Assembly: GCF_002234405.1 (NCBI RefSeq)
Contig: NZ_NMQT01000016.1
Coordinates: 104,813 to 168,812 of the forward strand
Reading direction: 5' to 3'
DNA length: 64,000 nt
Source: Amycolatopsis thailandensis
Lineage (GTDB): Bacteria; Actinomycetota; Actinomycetes; Mycobacteriales; Pseudonocardiaceae
Every line of letters begins with the position of its first letter. Position 1 is the first letter of the stretch. Positions 53,499 to 62,170 of this stretch are shown one piece after another. Made by a program: the position numbers and the translations under genes. The notes beneath the pieces were generated by a model. That model was not told the origin of the DNA and did no database searches. It was given only the letters and a program-made list of their open reading frames with translations.

Positions 53499-54488
53499 TC
53501 AGGCGGTCAGCTTGGGCAGCACGTCCCGGCCGAAGGTCTCGATGAACTCGTCCTGGTTCCGGCCCACGTTGTGGACGTAGATCCGGTTGAAGCCGGCGTC
53601 GACGTACTTCTGCAGCGCCGCGCGATGCACGTCCGGATCGGACGAGACGACCATGCGGCCCTCGAAGTCCTCACGCCGCACCAGTTTCGCCATCTGCGCG
53701 AAGTCGAACGGCGAGCGGATGTCGGCCTTCGGGAACTTCATGCCGCCGTTGGGCCACTGGTCCATCGCGTTGGCCCACGCCGTCTCGTCGTCCTCGGCCC
53801 ACGACAGGTGCACCTGCAGCAGCTTCGGCATCGAGTCCGGGTCCTTGCCCGCCTTGCGCGCGCCGGTGCCGAAGTTGTCGAGGATCCCCGCCAGCTTCTC
53901 GATCGACGCGCCGGGCGTGATCAGCCCGTCCGCGAGCTCACCGGTCTTGCGCGAGGTGTACGGCCCGGCCGACGCGATGTAGATCGGCGGCGGCTCGTCA
54001 GGCAGCGTCCACAGCCGGGTGGTGTGCAGTTTGAAGAACTCGCCGCTGTGCTTGACGTCCTTGCCGGTGAACAGCTTCCGGATGACCTCGAGCGCCTCGA
54101 ACATCCGCCGCACCCGCTCGGGCGCCTCGGGCCAGTAGCCGCCGATGATGTGCTCGTTGAGCGCCTCACCGGAGCCGATGCCGAGCCAGGTCCGGCCCGG
54201 GTAGGTCGCCTCCAGCGTCGCCGCGGCCTGCGCGACCATCGACGGATGCAGCCGGAACGACGGGCACGTCACGCCCGGCCCGAGGTCGCCGGTGGTGTTC
54301 TCCGCCAACGAGGCGAGCACGCTCCACACGAAGGAAGCTTCACCCTGTTGAGGGACCCACGGCTGGAAGTGGTCGGCGGCCATCTGGCCGGAGAACCCGT
54401 GTTGTTCGGCCAGCGCCGCCAGCCGGATCGACTCGCGCGGCGAGAACTGCTCCAGCGCCGCCGCCAAGCCGATTTGCACCTCAGTCAC
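53499..54488 (-). CDS. F420-dependent luciferase-like oxidoreductase (G6PDH-like group)
   Basis: A 329-residue LLM flavoprotein homologue using F420: LAALAEQHGFSGQMAADHFQ, WVPQQGEASFVWSVLASLAE, GVTCPSFRLHPSMVAQAAAT, RTWLGIGSGEALNEHI and the GYWPEAPERVRRMFEALEVI segment. The residues fit the F420-dependent glucose-6-phosphate dehydrogenase family, but the real substrate could be different. GTG 54488 overlaps the preceding gene's stop by 4 bp (GTGA), so the two LLM genes form an operon. Confidence 0.88.
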   Translation of the reverse strand: MTEVQIGLAAALEQFSPRESIRLAALAEQHGFSGQMAADHFQPWVPQQGEASFVWSVLASLAENTTGDLGPGVTCPSFRLHPSMVAQAAATLEATYPGRTWLGIGSGEALNEHIIGGYWPEAPERVRRMFEALEVIRKLFTGKDVKHSGEFFKLHTTRLWTLPDEPPPIYIASAGPYTSRKTGELADGLITPGASIEKLAGILDNFGTGARKAGKDPDSMPKLLQVHLSWAEDDETAWANAMDQWPNGGMKFPKADIRSPFDFAQMAKLVRREDFEGRMVVSSDPDVHRAALQKYVDAGFNRIYVHNVGRNQDEFIETFGRDVLPKLTA

Positions 54489-55330
54489 GCCTGCTGCCCC
54501 TTTCGAAAGCTCTCGGCGACCTTCGCGTACTGGTCGAGTAGCTCCAGTGTCGCCGCTTCGGGCTCGGTCGGCAGGAAGATCGTCGCCTCGTCGACGCTTC
54601 CGCTCTCCAGCGAACGCAGCGCCTCCACCTCGGGCGTGGCACCGAAGGCCGAGAACTTGATGTCGGTCCGGCCCTGGTCGGCCAGCCACTGGCGAGCCCG
54701 GCGAAGCTCCTCCGGCGGGGTGTGCGCGTGCGGCAGCCAGCCGTCGCCGTACTTCGCGATCCGCTCCATCGCCTTCTCCCCCGCGCCGCCGATGTAGATC
54801 GGCGGATGGGGCTTCTGCACCGGCTTGGGCCAGGCGAAGATCGGGTCGAAGTCGACGTGCTTGCCGTGGAACTCGGCCTCGTCCTTGGTCCAGATCTCCT
54901 TCAGCGCGGCGAGCTGTTCGTCGACGAGGGCGCCTCGCGTGCGCGGATCGGTGCCGTGATTGCGCATTTCCTCCCGGTTCCACCCGACGCCGACGCCGAA
55001 GACGAACCGGCCTCGCGAGACCAGGTCCAGCGAAGCGACTTCTTTCGCCGTGTGGATGACGTCGCGCTGCTGGAGCAGCGCGACACCCGTGCCCAGCAGC
55101 AGGTTCGACGTGGCCCCGGCCGCGGCCGTCAGCGCGACGAACGGGTCCAGCGTCCGGTAGTACACGCGCGGCAGCTCGCCACCGCCCGGGTACGGCGTTT
55201 CCCGGCTGACCGGGATGTGCGAATGCTCCGCGATGTGGAGCGAGCTGAACCCGCGCTCTTCGACGGCCGCGGCGAGGACGTCCGGCCTGATGCCTTCATC
55301 GGTGATGAAGGTGGCGATTCCGATCTCCAT
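54485..55330 (-). CDS. F420-dependent luciferase-like oxidoreductase
   Basis: A 281-residue LLM-class oxidoreductase of the actinobacterial TIGR03619-like type: LAAAVEERGFSSLHIAEHSH, ALTAAAGATSNLLLGTGVAL, RGRFVFGVGVGWNREEMRNH and HPPIYIGGAGEKAMERIAKY. ATG 55330 (MEIGIATF) is used; an ATG at 55339 would add three residues. Substrate unknown. It lies 43 bp behind icmF on the same strand and overlaps the next LLM gene. Confidence 0.87.
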   Translation of the reverse strand: MEIGIATFITDEGIRPDVLAAAVEERGFSSLHIAEHSHIPVSRETPYPGGGELPRVYYRTLDPFVALTAAAGATSNLLLGTGVALLQQRDVIHTAKEVASLDLVSRGRFVFGVGVGWNREEMRNHGTDPRTRGALVDEQLAALKEIWTKDEAEFHGKHVDFDPIFAWPKPVQKPHPPIYIGGAGEKAMERIAKYGDGWLPHAHTPPEELRRARQWLADQGRTDIKFSAFGATPEVEALRSLESGSVDEATIFLPTEPEAATLELLDQYAKVAESFRKGQQA

Positions 55331-55372
55331 GTTCAGCAACTACCCGAACACGCCCCGCGATATTCCCGGCGG

Positions 55373-58300
55373 CTAGACGTTGCGCCGGTACTGCCCGCCC
55401 ACCTCGAAGAACGCCTCGGTGATCTGGCCGAGCGAACACACCCTCGCCGCGTCCATCAGCACGCCGAACAGGTTGCCGCCGCGGGTCGCCGCCTCGCGCA
55501 GCGTCTTGAGCGCGACCTGCGCCTCGGCGTGGTGCCGGTGCTGGAAGTCCTCCAGCCGGTTCAGCTGCGACACCTTCTCGTCCTCGGTCGCCCGCGCGAG
55601 TTCGACCTCGACGTCGTTCTCGCCGCCGTGCGGATTGCGGAAGGTGTTGACGCCGATGATCGGCAGGGTGCCGTCGTGCTTCTGGCGTTCGTAGAGGATC
55701 GACTCGTCCTGGATCTTGCCGCGCTGGTAGCCGGTCTCCATCGCGCCCAGGACGCCGCCGCGCTCCGAAATCCGGTCGAATTCCAGCAGGACGGCCTCTT
55801 CGACCAGGTCGGTCAGCTCGTCGATGATGAACGAGCCCTGCAACGGGTTCTCGTTCTTCGACAGGCCCCATTCCTTGTTGATGATCATCTGGATGGCCAT
55901 CGCCCGGCGCACCGAGCTCTCCGACGGCGTCGTGATGGCCTCGTCGAAGGCGTTGGTGTGCAAGGAGTTCGCGTTGTCGTACAGCGCGCACAGCGCCTGC
56001 AGCGTGGTGCGGATGTCGTTGAAGCTCATCTCCTGCGCGTGCAGCGACCGGCCGGAGGTCTGCACGTGGTACTTGAGCTTCTGCGAGCGGTCGTTGGCGC
56101 CGTAGCGCTCCCGCATCGCGACCGCCCAGATCCGGCGCGCGACCCGGCCCAGCACCGAGTACTCGGCGTCCATGCCGTTGGAGAAGAAGAACGACAGGTT
56201 CGGCGCGAAGTCGTCGATGTTCATCCCGCGCGCGAGGTAGCTCTCGACGTAGGTGAAACCGTTCGACAGGGTGAACGCCAGCTGCGAGATCGGGTTCGCC
56301 CCGGCCTCGGCGATGTGATAGCCGGAGATCGACACCGAGTAGAAGTTCCGGACGCCGTGGTCGATGAACCATTCCTGGATGTCGGCCATCATCCGCAGGC
56401 TGAACTCGGTGGAGAAGATGCAGGTGTTCTGCCCCTGGTCCTCCTTGAGGATGTCCGCCTGCACGGTGCCGCGGACGTTGCGCAGCGCCCATTCGCGCAG
56501 TTCGACGGCCTCGGCTTCGGACGGCTCGCGGCCGTGCTCGGTCTTGAACGCCTCGACGCGCTGGTCGATCGCGGTGTTGAGGAAGAACGCGAGGATCGTC
56601 GGCGCCGGGCCGTTGATCGTCATCGACACCGACGTGCTCGGCGACGTCAGGTCGAAGCCGTCGTAGAGCACCTCCATGTCCTCCAGCGTCGCGATGGAGA
56701 CGCCGGAGGTACCGACCTTGCCGTAGATGTCCGGGCGGGTGTGCGGGTCGTGCCCGTAGAGGGTCACGGAGTCGAACGCGGTCGAAAGGCGCTTCGCGTC
56801 GGAATCGGCCGACAGGAGCTTGAACCGCTTGTTGGTACGGAACGGGTCGCCCTCGCCGGCGAACATGCGCGCCGGGTCCTCGCCCTCGCGCTTGAACGGG
56901 AAAACACCCGCGGTGTAAGGGAAGTATCCGGGCAGGTGCTCGCGTCGCAGGAACGACAGTAGCTCGCCGGACTCGGTGTAGCGCGGCAGCGCCACGCGCG
57001 GGATCCGGTTGCCGGACAGCGTGTCGCGCCAGAGCTGGGTGTGCAGTTCCTTGTCGCGGATCTTCACGACCAGTTCGTCGGCGCGGTAGGACTCGGCGAG
57101 TTCCTGGAAGCGGGCGAGCAGATTTGTCGACTCACCGTCCACATCGGACTCGGCGGCCGCGAGCAGCCCGTCGAGCGCGTCGGTGCTCGCGTCGACGGCG
57201 GCCAGCGCCTCCTTGGCGGCGGCGAGGTGTTCGCGCTTGCGGAGCGCGGCGACCTGCTGCTCGGTCTTGGTGTGGTAACCGCGGACGGTGTCGGAGATCT
57301 CGGCGAGGTAGCGCGTCCGGTTGGCCGGGATGATCGTGCTGGCGTCGGTCGAGACCTTGCCCTCGACCTTCGGGAGCACGCCGGGCGAGACGGTCAGGCC
57401 GCGCTCGGCGAGGGTGTCGCGCAGGTGCTGATAGAGCGCGGTGACACCGTCGTCGTTGAACTTCGCGGCGCTCGTGCCGTAGACCGGCATGTCCTCGGGC
57501 GAGGAGCTGAACGCCTCGCGGTTGCGGACGAGCTGGCGCGCGACGTCACGACGAGCGTCTTCGGCGCCACGGCGCTCGAACTTGTTGATCGCGACCGCGT
57601 CGGCGAAGTCGAGCATGTCGATCTTCTCCAGCTGCGACGCCGCGCCGAACTCCGGCGTCATGACGTACAGCGACTGGTCCACGTAGTCGACGATGCCGGC
57701 GTCACCCTGGCCGATACCCGGCGTCTCGACGATCACGAGGTCGAAGCCCGCGGCCTTGCAGGCGAGGATCGACTCGGAAAGCCCGGTCGGGATCTCGCCG
57801 CTGGTGGTCCGGGTGGCGAGCGAACGGAAGTAGACCGGGCTGCCGTCGAGGCAGTTCATCCGGATGCGGTCGCCGAGCAGCGCTCCCCCGCCCTTGCGGC
57901 GCGACGGGTCGACGGCGAGCACGGCGATGCGGAGCTTGTCCTCCTGGTCCAGCCGGAACCGGCGGATCAGCTCGTCGGTGAGCGACGACTTGCCCGAACC
58001 ACCCGTTCCGGTGATGCCGAGGACCGGCACCGTCCGCGACTTGGCGGTTTCGGCGATCTTGTCGAGCCACGCCTGCGGCAGCGCCTCGCGCTGAAGCTGC
58101 GTGATGACACGGGACAGCGCCGGGATGTCACCCGAAAGCAGTTTGTCGACCGAATCCGGCGGCTGCGTGGTCAGGTCTGTGTCGCAGGCCTTGATCATCA
58201 GGTTGATCATGCCCGGGAGGCCCATTTCGTAGCCGTCCTCGGGCGAGAAGATCCGGGCGACACCCCGCGAGTGCAGCAGGTCGATCTCCTCGCGGACGAT

Positions 58301-58609
58301 GACGCCACCGCCACCGCCGAACACCTTGATGTGCCCCGCGCCGCGTTCGTTGAGCAGCTCGACCAGGTAGCTGAAGTACTCGACGTGCCCGCCCTGGTAG
58401 GCGCTGATGGCCACGCCCTGGACGTCCTCGGCGATGGCCGCCGTCGCGACCTCGTCGACCGACCGGTTGTGCCCGAGGTGCACCACCTCCGCGCCCTGCG
58501 ACTGCAGGATGCGCCGCATGATGTTGATGGACGCGTCGTGCCCGTCGAAGAGGCTCGACGCCGTCACGAACCGAACGGGGTTCACGGGCCGGTGCAGGTC
58601 GCTGCTCAT
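55373..58609 (-). CDS. icmF: Fused isobutyryl-CoA mutase IcmF
   Basis: A 1078-residue fusion. The B12-binding domain comes first (about 10-140; axial H24 in FDGHDASIN, with SAYQGGHVEYF and GGGGGVIVREE), then the G-protein chaperone domain with P-loop GITGTGGSGKSS (about 198-209) and FDLVIVETPGIGQGD, then the acyl-CoA mutase barrel (about 560-1078; YGKVGTSGVSIATLEDMEVL, GPAPTILAFFLNTAIDQRVE and YSVSISGYHIAEAGANPISQ). It interconverts isobutyryl- and n-butyryl-CoA, repairing its own cofactor with the G domain. ATG 58609 follows GGAGGG. An inverted repeat at 58623 lies in its promoter. Confidence 0.95.
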   Translation of the reverse strand: MSSDLHRPVNPVRFVTASSLFDGHDASINIMRRILQSQGAEVVHLGHNRSVDEVATAAIAEDVQGVAISAYQGGHVEYFSYLVELLNERGAGHIKVFGGGGGVIVREEIDLLHSRGVARIFSPEDGYEMGLPGMINLMIKACDTDLTTQPPDSVDKLLSGDIPALSRVITQLQREALPQAWLDKIAETAKSRTVPVLGITGTGGSGKSSLTDELIRRFRLDQEDKLRIAVLAVDPSRRKGGGALLGDRIRMNCLDGSPVYFRSLATRTTSGEIPTGLSESILACKAAGFDLVIVETPGIGQGDAGIVDYVDQSLYVMTPEFGAASQLEKIDMLDFADAVAINKFERRGAEDARRDVARQLVRNREAFSSSPEDMPVYGTSAAKFNDDGVTALYQHLRDTLAERGLTVSPGVLPKVEGKVSTDASTIIPANRTRYLAEISDTVRGYHTKTEQQVAALRKREHLAAAKEALAAVDASTDALDGLLAAAESDVDGESTNLLARFQELAESYRADELVVKIRDKELHTQLWRDTLSGNRIPRVALPRYTESGELLSFLRREHLPGYFPYTAGVFPFKREGEDPARMFAGEGDPFRTNKRFKLLSADSDAKRLSTAFDSVTLYGHDPHTRPDIYGKVGTSGVSIATLEDMEVLYDGFDLTSPSTSVSMTINGPAPTILAFFLNTAIDQRVEAFKTEHGREPSEAEAVELREWALRNVRGTVQADILKEDQGQNTCIFSTEFSLRMMADIQEWFIDHGVRNFYSVSISGYHIAEAGANPISQLAFTLSNGFTYVESYLARGMNIDDFAPNLSFFFSNGMDAEYSVLGRVARRIWAVAMRERYGANDRSQKLKYHVQTSGRSLHAQEMSFNDIRTTLQALCALYDNANSLHTNAFDEAITTPSESSVRRAMAIQMIINKEWGLSKNENPLQGSFIIDELTDLVEEAVLLEFDRISERGGVLGAMETGYQRGKIQDESILYERQKHDGTLPIIGVNTFRNPHGGENDVEVELARATEDEKVSQLNRLEDFQHRHHAEAQVALKTLREAATRGGNLFGVLMDAARVCSLGQITEAFFEVGGQYRRNV

Positions 58610-58622
58610 CCCTCCAAAATAC

Positions 58623-58634
58623 TAGGACTTCCTA
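58623..58634. promoter_or_regulatory. Inverted repeat in the icmF promoter
   Basis: TAGGA-CT-TCCTA (58623-58634) lies 14 bp upstream of the icmF start, next to AT-rich sequence. It could be an operator, but its regulator is unknown. Confidence 0.35.
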
Positions 58635-58679
58635 CTGTTTTAAACCCATCCACTCGCGTGACGGCGCTCTCACTCGTCC

Positions 58680-58707
58680 TTGACAGATCAACTCACACCA
58701 GTACATT
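58680..58707 (+). promoter_or_regulatory. Candidate sigma-70 promoter of the ArsR-DUF899 operon
   Basis: TTGACA (58680-58685), 16 bp, TACATT (58702-58707); the start codon is 38 bp on. An AACCTCAGGGTT dyad at 58710-58721 directly after it is a possible ArsR operator. Confidence 0.55.
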
Positions 58708-58744
58708 CAACCTCAGGGTTAAACAACCGATTGATTGAGCAGCG

Positions 58745-59083
58745 ATGACCACTGATCAGCTCAGCGCCACGTTCGCCGCCTTGGCGGACCCCACCCGGCG
58801 GGCGATCCTCGCCCGCCTCTCCACGGGCGAGGCCAGCGTCAACGAGCTGGCCGAGCCCTTTCCGGTCAGCCTCCAGGCCGTCTCCAAGCACCTGAAAGTC
58901 CTCGAACGCGCGGGCTTGATCAGCCGGAGCCGGACGGCGCAATGGCGGCCCTGCCGGCTCGAAGCCGCCCCGCTCGGCGAGGTCTCCGACTGGGTCGAGC
59001 GCTACCGGCAGTTCTGGGAAGGCGGCTTCGACCGGATGGAGCGGCACCTGGCCGAACTACAGAAAGGCGACAAGGATGACTGA
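58745..59083 (+). CDS. ArsR-family transcriptional regulator
   Basis: A 112-residue winged-helix regulator: FAALADPTRRAILARLSTGE, ASVNELAEPFPVSLQAVSKH and LKVLERAGLISRSRTAQWRP. It belongs to the ArsR subgroup that lacks metal-binding Cys and commonly sits with SRPBCC or DUF899 genes. ATG at 58745; the end overlaps the DUF899 gene by 8 bp. Likely autoregulated through the dyad just downstream of its promoter. Confidence 0.9.
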   Translation: MTTDQLSATFAALADPTRRAILARLSTGEASVNELAEPFPVSLQAVSKHLKVLERAGLISRSRTAQWRPCRLEAAPLGEVSDWVERYRQFWEGGFDRMERHLAELQKGDKDD

Positions 59084-59729
59084 GACCACGACACTGCCGG
59101 ACATCGTCTCGCAGGACGAGTGGCAGATCGCGCGAGACGCTTTGCTGGCCGAGGAAAAGGAGCTGACCCGCGCCGCGGACGCGGTCGCCGCCCAACGGCG
59201 ACGGCTGCCGATGGTCCGCTTCGACGCCGGGTACGAATTCGAAGGCCCCCAGGGCCGGGTCTCCCTGCTGGACCTGTTCGAGGGACGACGCCAGCTGATC
59301 GTCTACCACTTCATGCTCGCCCCCGGGCAGGAGGCGGGCTGCCCCGGCTGCTCGTTCCTCGTGGACAACATCGGCCACCTCGCGCACCTCCACGCCCGCG
59401 ACACCACGCTGTCAGTGGTCGCGCCGGCGACCCTGCCCGAGATCGAGCGGTACAAGGAACGGATGGGCTGGACCGTCCCGTGGGTCTCCACGCGTGACGG
59501 CTTCAACGCGGACTGCGGCATCGACGGCGGGTTCGGCGTCAGCGTCTTCCTGCGCGACGGCGACGACGTGTTCCGCACCTACTTCACCACGGCTCGCGGC
59601 GGGGACCAGCTGGTGGGGACGCTGCGCTACCTGGACCTGACGCCGCTCGGGCGGCAGGAGGCCTGGGAGGAGTCCAGCCGCGGGACCGACGGCCCCGGGC
59701 ACTGGTGGAAGCGGCACGACGAGTACTGA
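59076..59729 (+). CDS. DUF899 thioredoxin-like protein
   Basis: A 217-residue DUF899 protein: LPMVRFDAGYEFEGPQGRVS, IVYHFMLAPGQEAGCPGCSF (CPGC, a thioredoxin-type Cys pair), GIDGGFGVSVFLRDGDDVFR and TYFTTARGGDQL. The fold is thioredoxin-like; a peroxide- or thiol-related function is plausible but not known. It is translated with the ArsR gene (8-bp overlap). Confidence 0.88.
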   Translation: MTETTTLPDIVSQDEWQIARDALLAEEKELTRAADAVAAQRRRLPMVRFDAGYEFEGPQGRVSLLDLFEGRRQLIVYHFMLAPGQEAGCPGCSFLVDNIGHLAHLHARDTTLSVVAPATLPEIERYKERMGWTVPWVSTRDGFNADCGIDGGFGVSVFLRDGDDVFRTYFTTARGGDQLVGTLRYLDLTPLGRQEAWEESSRGTDGPGHWWKRHDEY

Positions 59730-59745
59730 GCCCGCACCCGCCGCA

Positions 59746-59763
59746 TTTAGTCCTCTGGATGCG
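59746..59763 (+). repeat. Motif D (copy 2)
   Basis: TTTAGTCCTCTGGATGCG, followed by CCCGAGGCGG as in copy 3. It stands 16 bp after the DUF899 stop. This begins a 500-bp intergenic region (59730-60229) with no gene, only repeats. Confidence 0.8.
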
Positions 59764-59805
59764 CCCGAGGCGGCTTCGCTGCGAGGGGTCTACCCCGGCC
59801 ACAAG

Positions 59806-59858
59806 TCCGTGAAGGCCTCCTTGCCTACCCTCAAGGTAGTGAAGGAGGCCTTCACGGA
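59806..59858. repeat. Nested palindrome, family B (copy 3)
   Basis: 17-bp perfect arms 59806-59822 and 59842-59858 (TCCGTGAAGGCCTCCTT) with inner CTACC/GGTAG. A degenerate copy (GTGAAGGCCCCCAT ... ACCTTCAC) follows at about 59932-59970. Confidence 0.85.
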
Positions 59859-60005
59859 ACCGCCAGGCTTTTCACAAGCGCCCCAGGAACCCCACGAACC
59901 TCAGTGGCCACCTCGGAAGCGCGTGAAGGCCCCCATCCCTCGGCTGAGCGAAGGAAACTCGACCTTCACACCTTGCGGCAACCACGGGATGCAGAGACCA
60001 ACGCG

Positions 60006-60023
60006 TTTAGTCCTCTGGATGCG
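60006..60023 (+). repeat. Motif D (copy 3)
   Basis: TTTAGTCCTCTGGATGCG with the same CCCGAGGCGG continuation as copy 2; it stands 23 bp before the family B palindrome at 60046. Confidence 0.8.
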
Positions 60024-60045
60024 CCCGAGGCGGCCGGCCGGACTG

Positions 60046-60098
60046 TCCGTGAAGGCCTCCTTGAGGGACTCTGGGTCCCTCAAGGAGGCCTTCACGGA
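60046..60098. repeat. Nested palindrome, family B (copy 4)
   Basis: 24-bp perfect arms 60046-60069 and 60075-60098 (TCCGTGAAGGCCTCCTTGAG core). The inner part differs from the other B copies (TTGAGGGAC replaces CTACC) yet stays fully paired. Confidence 0.85.
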
Positions 60099-60123
60099 AT
60101 GCCGTGCCGTGAAACCCGCCGCA

Positions 60124-60141
60124 TTTAGTCCTCTGAATGTG
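60124..60141 (+). repeat. Motif D (copy 4)
   Basis: TTTAGTCCTCTGAATGTG, the most divergent copy, 88 bp before the DHFR-like start. Confidence 0.7.
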
Positions 60142-60229
60142 CGAAGGGCGTGTCGAGAACGCCGTCGCCGCTCCGACCCCCAGGTGTCCGGCGCCCGGGA
60201 AGCGGGCGCCAACCCGAAGGGAACACCCC

Positions 60230-60787
60230 ATGCGCAAGCTCGTCTACTTCGTCCACACCTCGGTCGACGGCAACATCGAAGGCCCGAACGGCGAGTTCGA
60301 CTGGCCCGAGATGGGTCCCGAACTGTCCGGCCACTCCAAGGAACTGGCCGACCGCTCGGACACCTTCGTCTACGGGCGGCGCGTCTGGGAGATGATGACG
60401 TCGTTCTGGCCTGAGGCCGAGAAGCACTCGACCCACCCGCACGTCCTGGATTTCGCGCCGATCTGGCGGGGGACGAAGAAGATCGTCGTCTCCCGGACAC
60501 TGGAAAAGGCGGATTGGGACACGGAGGTCGTCAACGGCGACCTCGCCGAGCGCATGACCGAACTCAAGGCGAGGCCGGGCAAGGATCTGCTGCTCACCGG
60601 CGGGACCGAACTGGCCACCGCGTGCGCCCACCACGGTCTGATCGACGAGTTCCACGTCGTCGTGCACCCGGTGGTGCTCGGTGGCGGGAAGCAAGTGCTC
60701 GCGGGCGGTGCCCGGGCGAACCTGCGGTTGACCGGCACCCGCACGATGGACGGGCGCGCGGTCCTGCTGACCTACGAAAAGGCGTGA
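60230..60787 (+). CDS. Dihydrofolate reductase-like protein (RibD C-terminal family)
   Basis: A 185-residue protein: MRKLVYFVHTSVDGNIEGPN, YGRRVWEMMTSFWP, KKIVVSRTLEKADWDTEVVN, KDLLLTGGTELATACAHHGL and DEFHVVVHPVVLGGGKQVL. This is the YyaP/YwjB type of DHFR-fold reductase, probably NADPH-dependent with unknown substrate. ATG 60230 follows GAAGGGAAC. Not part of an operon with its neighbours. Confidence 0.88.
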   Translation: MRKLVYFVHTSVDGNIEGPNGEFDWPEMGPELSGHSKELADRSDTFVYGRRVWEMMTSFWPEAEKHSTHPHVLDFAPIWRGTKKIVVSRTLEKADWDTEVVNGDLAERMTELKARPGKDLLLTGGTELATACAHHGLIDEFHVVVHPVVLGGGKQVLAGGARANLRLTGTRTMDGRAVLLTYEKA

Positions 60788-60824
60788 AACCGGGGCGGCA
60801 GCCCCTACGCTGCCGCCGTCGGGA

Positions 60825-61436
60825 TCACCTCGAGTTGCTCGCGCGCAACGCGATCCACTGCCGCATCGCGTACTCGACCAGGGTGATCAGCGTCTGCTTC
60901 GTCGACTCCCGCTCCCGCGCGTCGCACCGGACGATCGGGATGTTGGGGTCGATGGACAGCGCTTCACGCACGTCGTTGATGTCGTGTTCGAGGATGCCGT
61001 CGAAGGTGTTGACCCCGACGATGTAGGGCAGGCCCCGGTCCTCGAAGAAGTCGATCGGCGCGAACGAGTCGGCCAGCCGTCGCGTGTCGGCCAGCACCAC
61101 GGCGCCGATCGCGCCGCGGACGAGGTCGTCCCACATGAACCAGAACCGCTGCTGCCCGGGCGTGCCGAACAGGTAGAGGATCAGGTCCGCGTCCAGGGAC
61201 ACCCGGCCGAAGTCCATCGCGACCGTGGTGGTCGACTTGTTGGGCGTCTGGTCGAGGTTGTCGATCCCCCGACTGGCGTCGGTCATCATCGCCTCGGTGG
61301 TGAGCGGGACGATCTCCGACACCGACCCGACGAAGGTCGTCTTGCCCGCACCGAAGCCACCCGCCACGACGATCTTCGCGGATGTCATGGTCGGGGGCGC
61401 GGTGTCCCGCGGTGCCTTAAAGCCGACGGAGTCCAC
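60825..61436 (-). CDS. cvnD: Conservon GTPase CvnD
   Basis: A 203-residue small Ras-like GTPase: P-loop VVAGGFGAGKTTFVGSVSEI, MDFGRVSLD switch region, LFGTPGQQRFWFMWDDLVRG, VLADTRRLADSFAPIDFFED and VGVNTFDG (NKxD variant, N-T-F-D). It is the fourth protein of the cvn (Rag) system in which a sensor-like kinase, a roadblock protein, a DUF742 protein and a GTPase form a membrane complex. GTG 61436 overlaps the cvnC stop by 20 bp; ATG 61388 is another possible start. Confidence 0.9.
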   Translation of the reverse strand: MDSVGFKAPRDTAPPTMTSAKIVVAGGFGAGKTTFVGSVSEIVPLTTEAMMTDASRGIDNLDQTPNKSTTTVAMDFGRVSLDADLILYLFGTPGQQRFWFMWDDLVRGAIGAVVLADTRRLADSFAPIDFFEDRGLPYIVGVNTFDGILEHDINDVREALSIDPNIPIVRCDARERESTKQTLITLVEYAMRQWIALRASNSR

Positions 61437-62163
61437 TCAAAACCCTTTCCATCAACACCAGATGTGCCTCGGCGCCGTCATTGCCCGAAATCGTCTTGTG
61501 CACGCTGACCAGTCCCGCGTCCGCCGCGTCGCTGATCAGCACGCGTGCCACACCCAGCGGTACACGCAGGGTCGCCGCGATCTCGGCGACCGAACGCGGG
61601 GTCCGGCACTCCTCGATGATCGAAATGCATTCGATCTGGTCCGCGGCCACCGCGGGAAGGCTACCCGCCGCTACGTGGTCCTTGGTGGAGATGAGGGTCT
61701 CCAGCTCGAGAGCGTAGTTCGCCTTGGTCCGGCCGCCGGTGAGGGCATAGGGACGGACTATCGCCGTCTCCTCGAGCGGCGACGGCGCCTGCTCGAAGAC
61801 GGCGGGCATGATGAACTCGCCACTGGGTGGACCCGGGTCGAAAAGACCACCTGGTCTCGGCCCGACGGCGCCTGCGCCGCTGTCGGGTGGAGAGGCAAGT
61901 GAGGTCACGCGGTCTCCTTGATCGGTCGGCTGCGGGACTGCCGATTCCCCGGCGGCGTGTGCTCCGCTCACCGGGAAATCCTCGGACTGCTTGTTCTTCT
62001 TGCGCTTCCGACGACCACGGCCCGAATCCAGGGTGAAGCCGTTCAAGACGTCGGCGAAGGTGCCGTCGTCCCGTGAACCGGCAGCATGGGCAGCCCCCGG
62101 GTACGGAGGCTGGTGTTCACCCGTCCCCGGCGGGTCGCCGAAGGATCCGGATCCGGTGCTCAT
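61417..62163 (-). CDS. cvnC: Conservon DUF742 protein CvnC
   Basis: A 248-residue protein; the C-terminal 120 residues are DUF742 (FIMPAVFEQAPSPLEETAIV, RPYALTGGRTKANYALELET, ISIIEECRTPRSVAEIAATL, RVPLGVARVLISDAADAGLV). The N-terminal 130 residues are a disordered Pro/Gly region with a basic stretch (RGRRKRKKNKQSED). DUF742 contains a winged-helix fold. It is longer than most CvnC proteins because of this leader. It lies between cvnB and cvnD with tight spacing. Confidence 0.9.
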   Translation of the reverse strand: MSTGSGSFGDPPGTGEHQPPYPGAAHAAGSRDDGTFADVLNGFTLDSGRGRRKRKKNKQSEDFPVSGAHAAGESAVPQPTDQGDRVTSLASPPDSGAGAVGPRPGGLFDPGPPSGEFIMPAVFEQAPSPLEETAIVRPYALTGGRTKANYALELETLISTKDHVAAGSLPAVAADQIECISIIEECRTPRSVAEIAATLRVPLGVARVLISDAADAGLVSVHKTISGNDGAEAHLVLMERVLSGLRRL

Positions 62164-62170
62164 CGGGACA

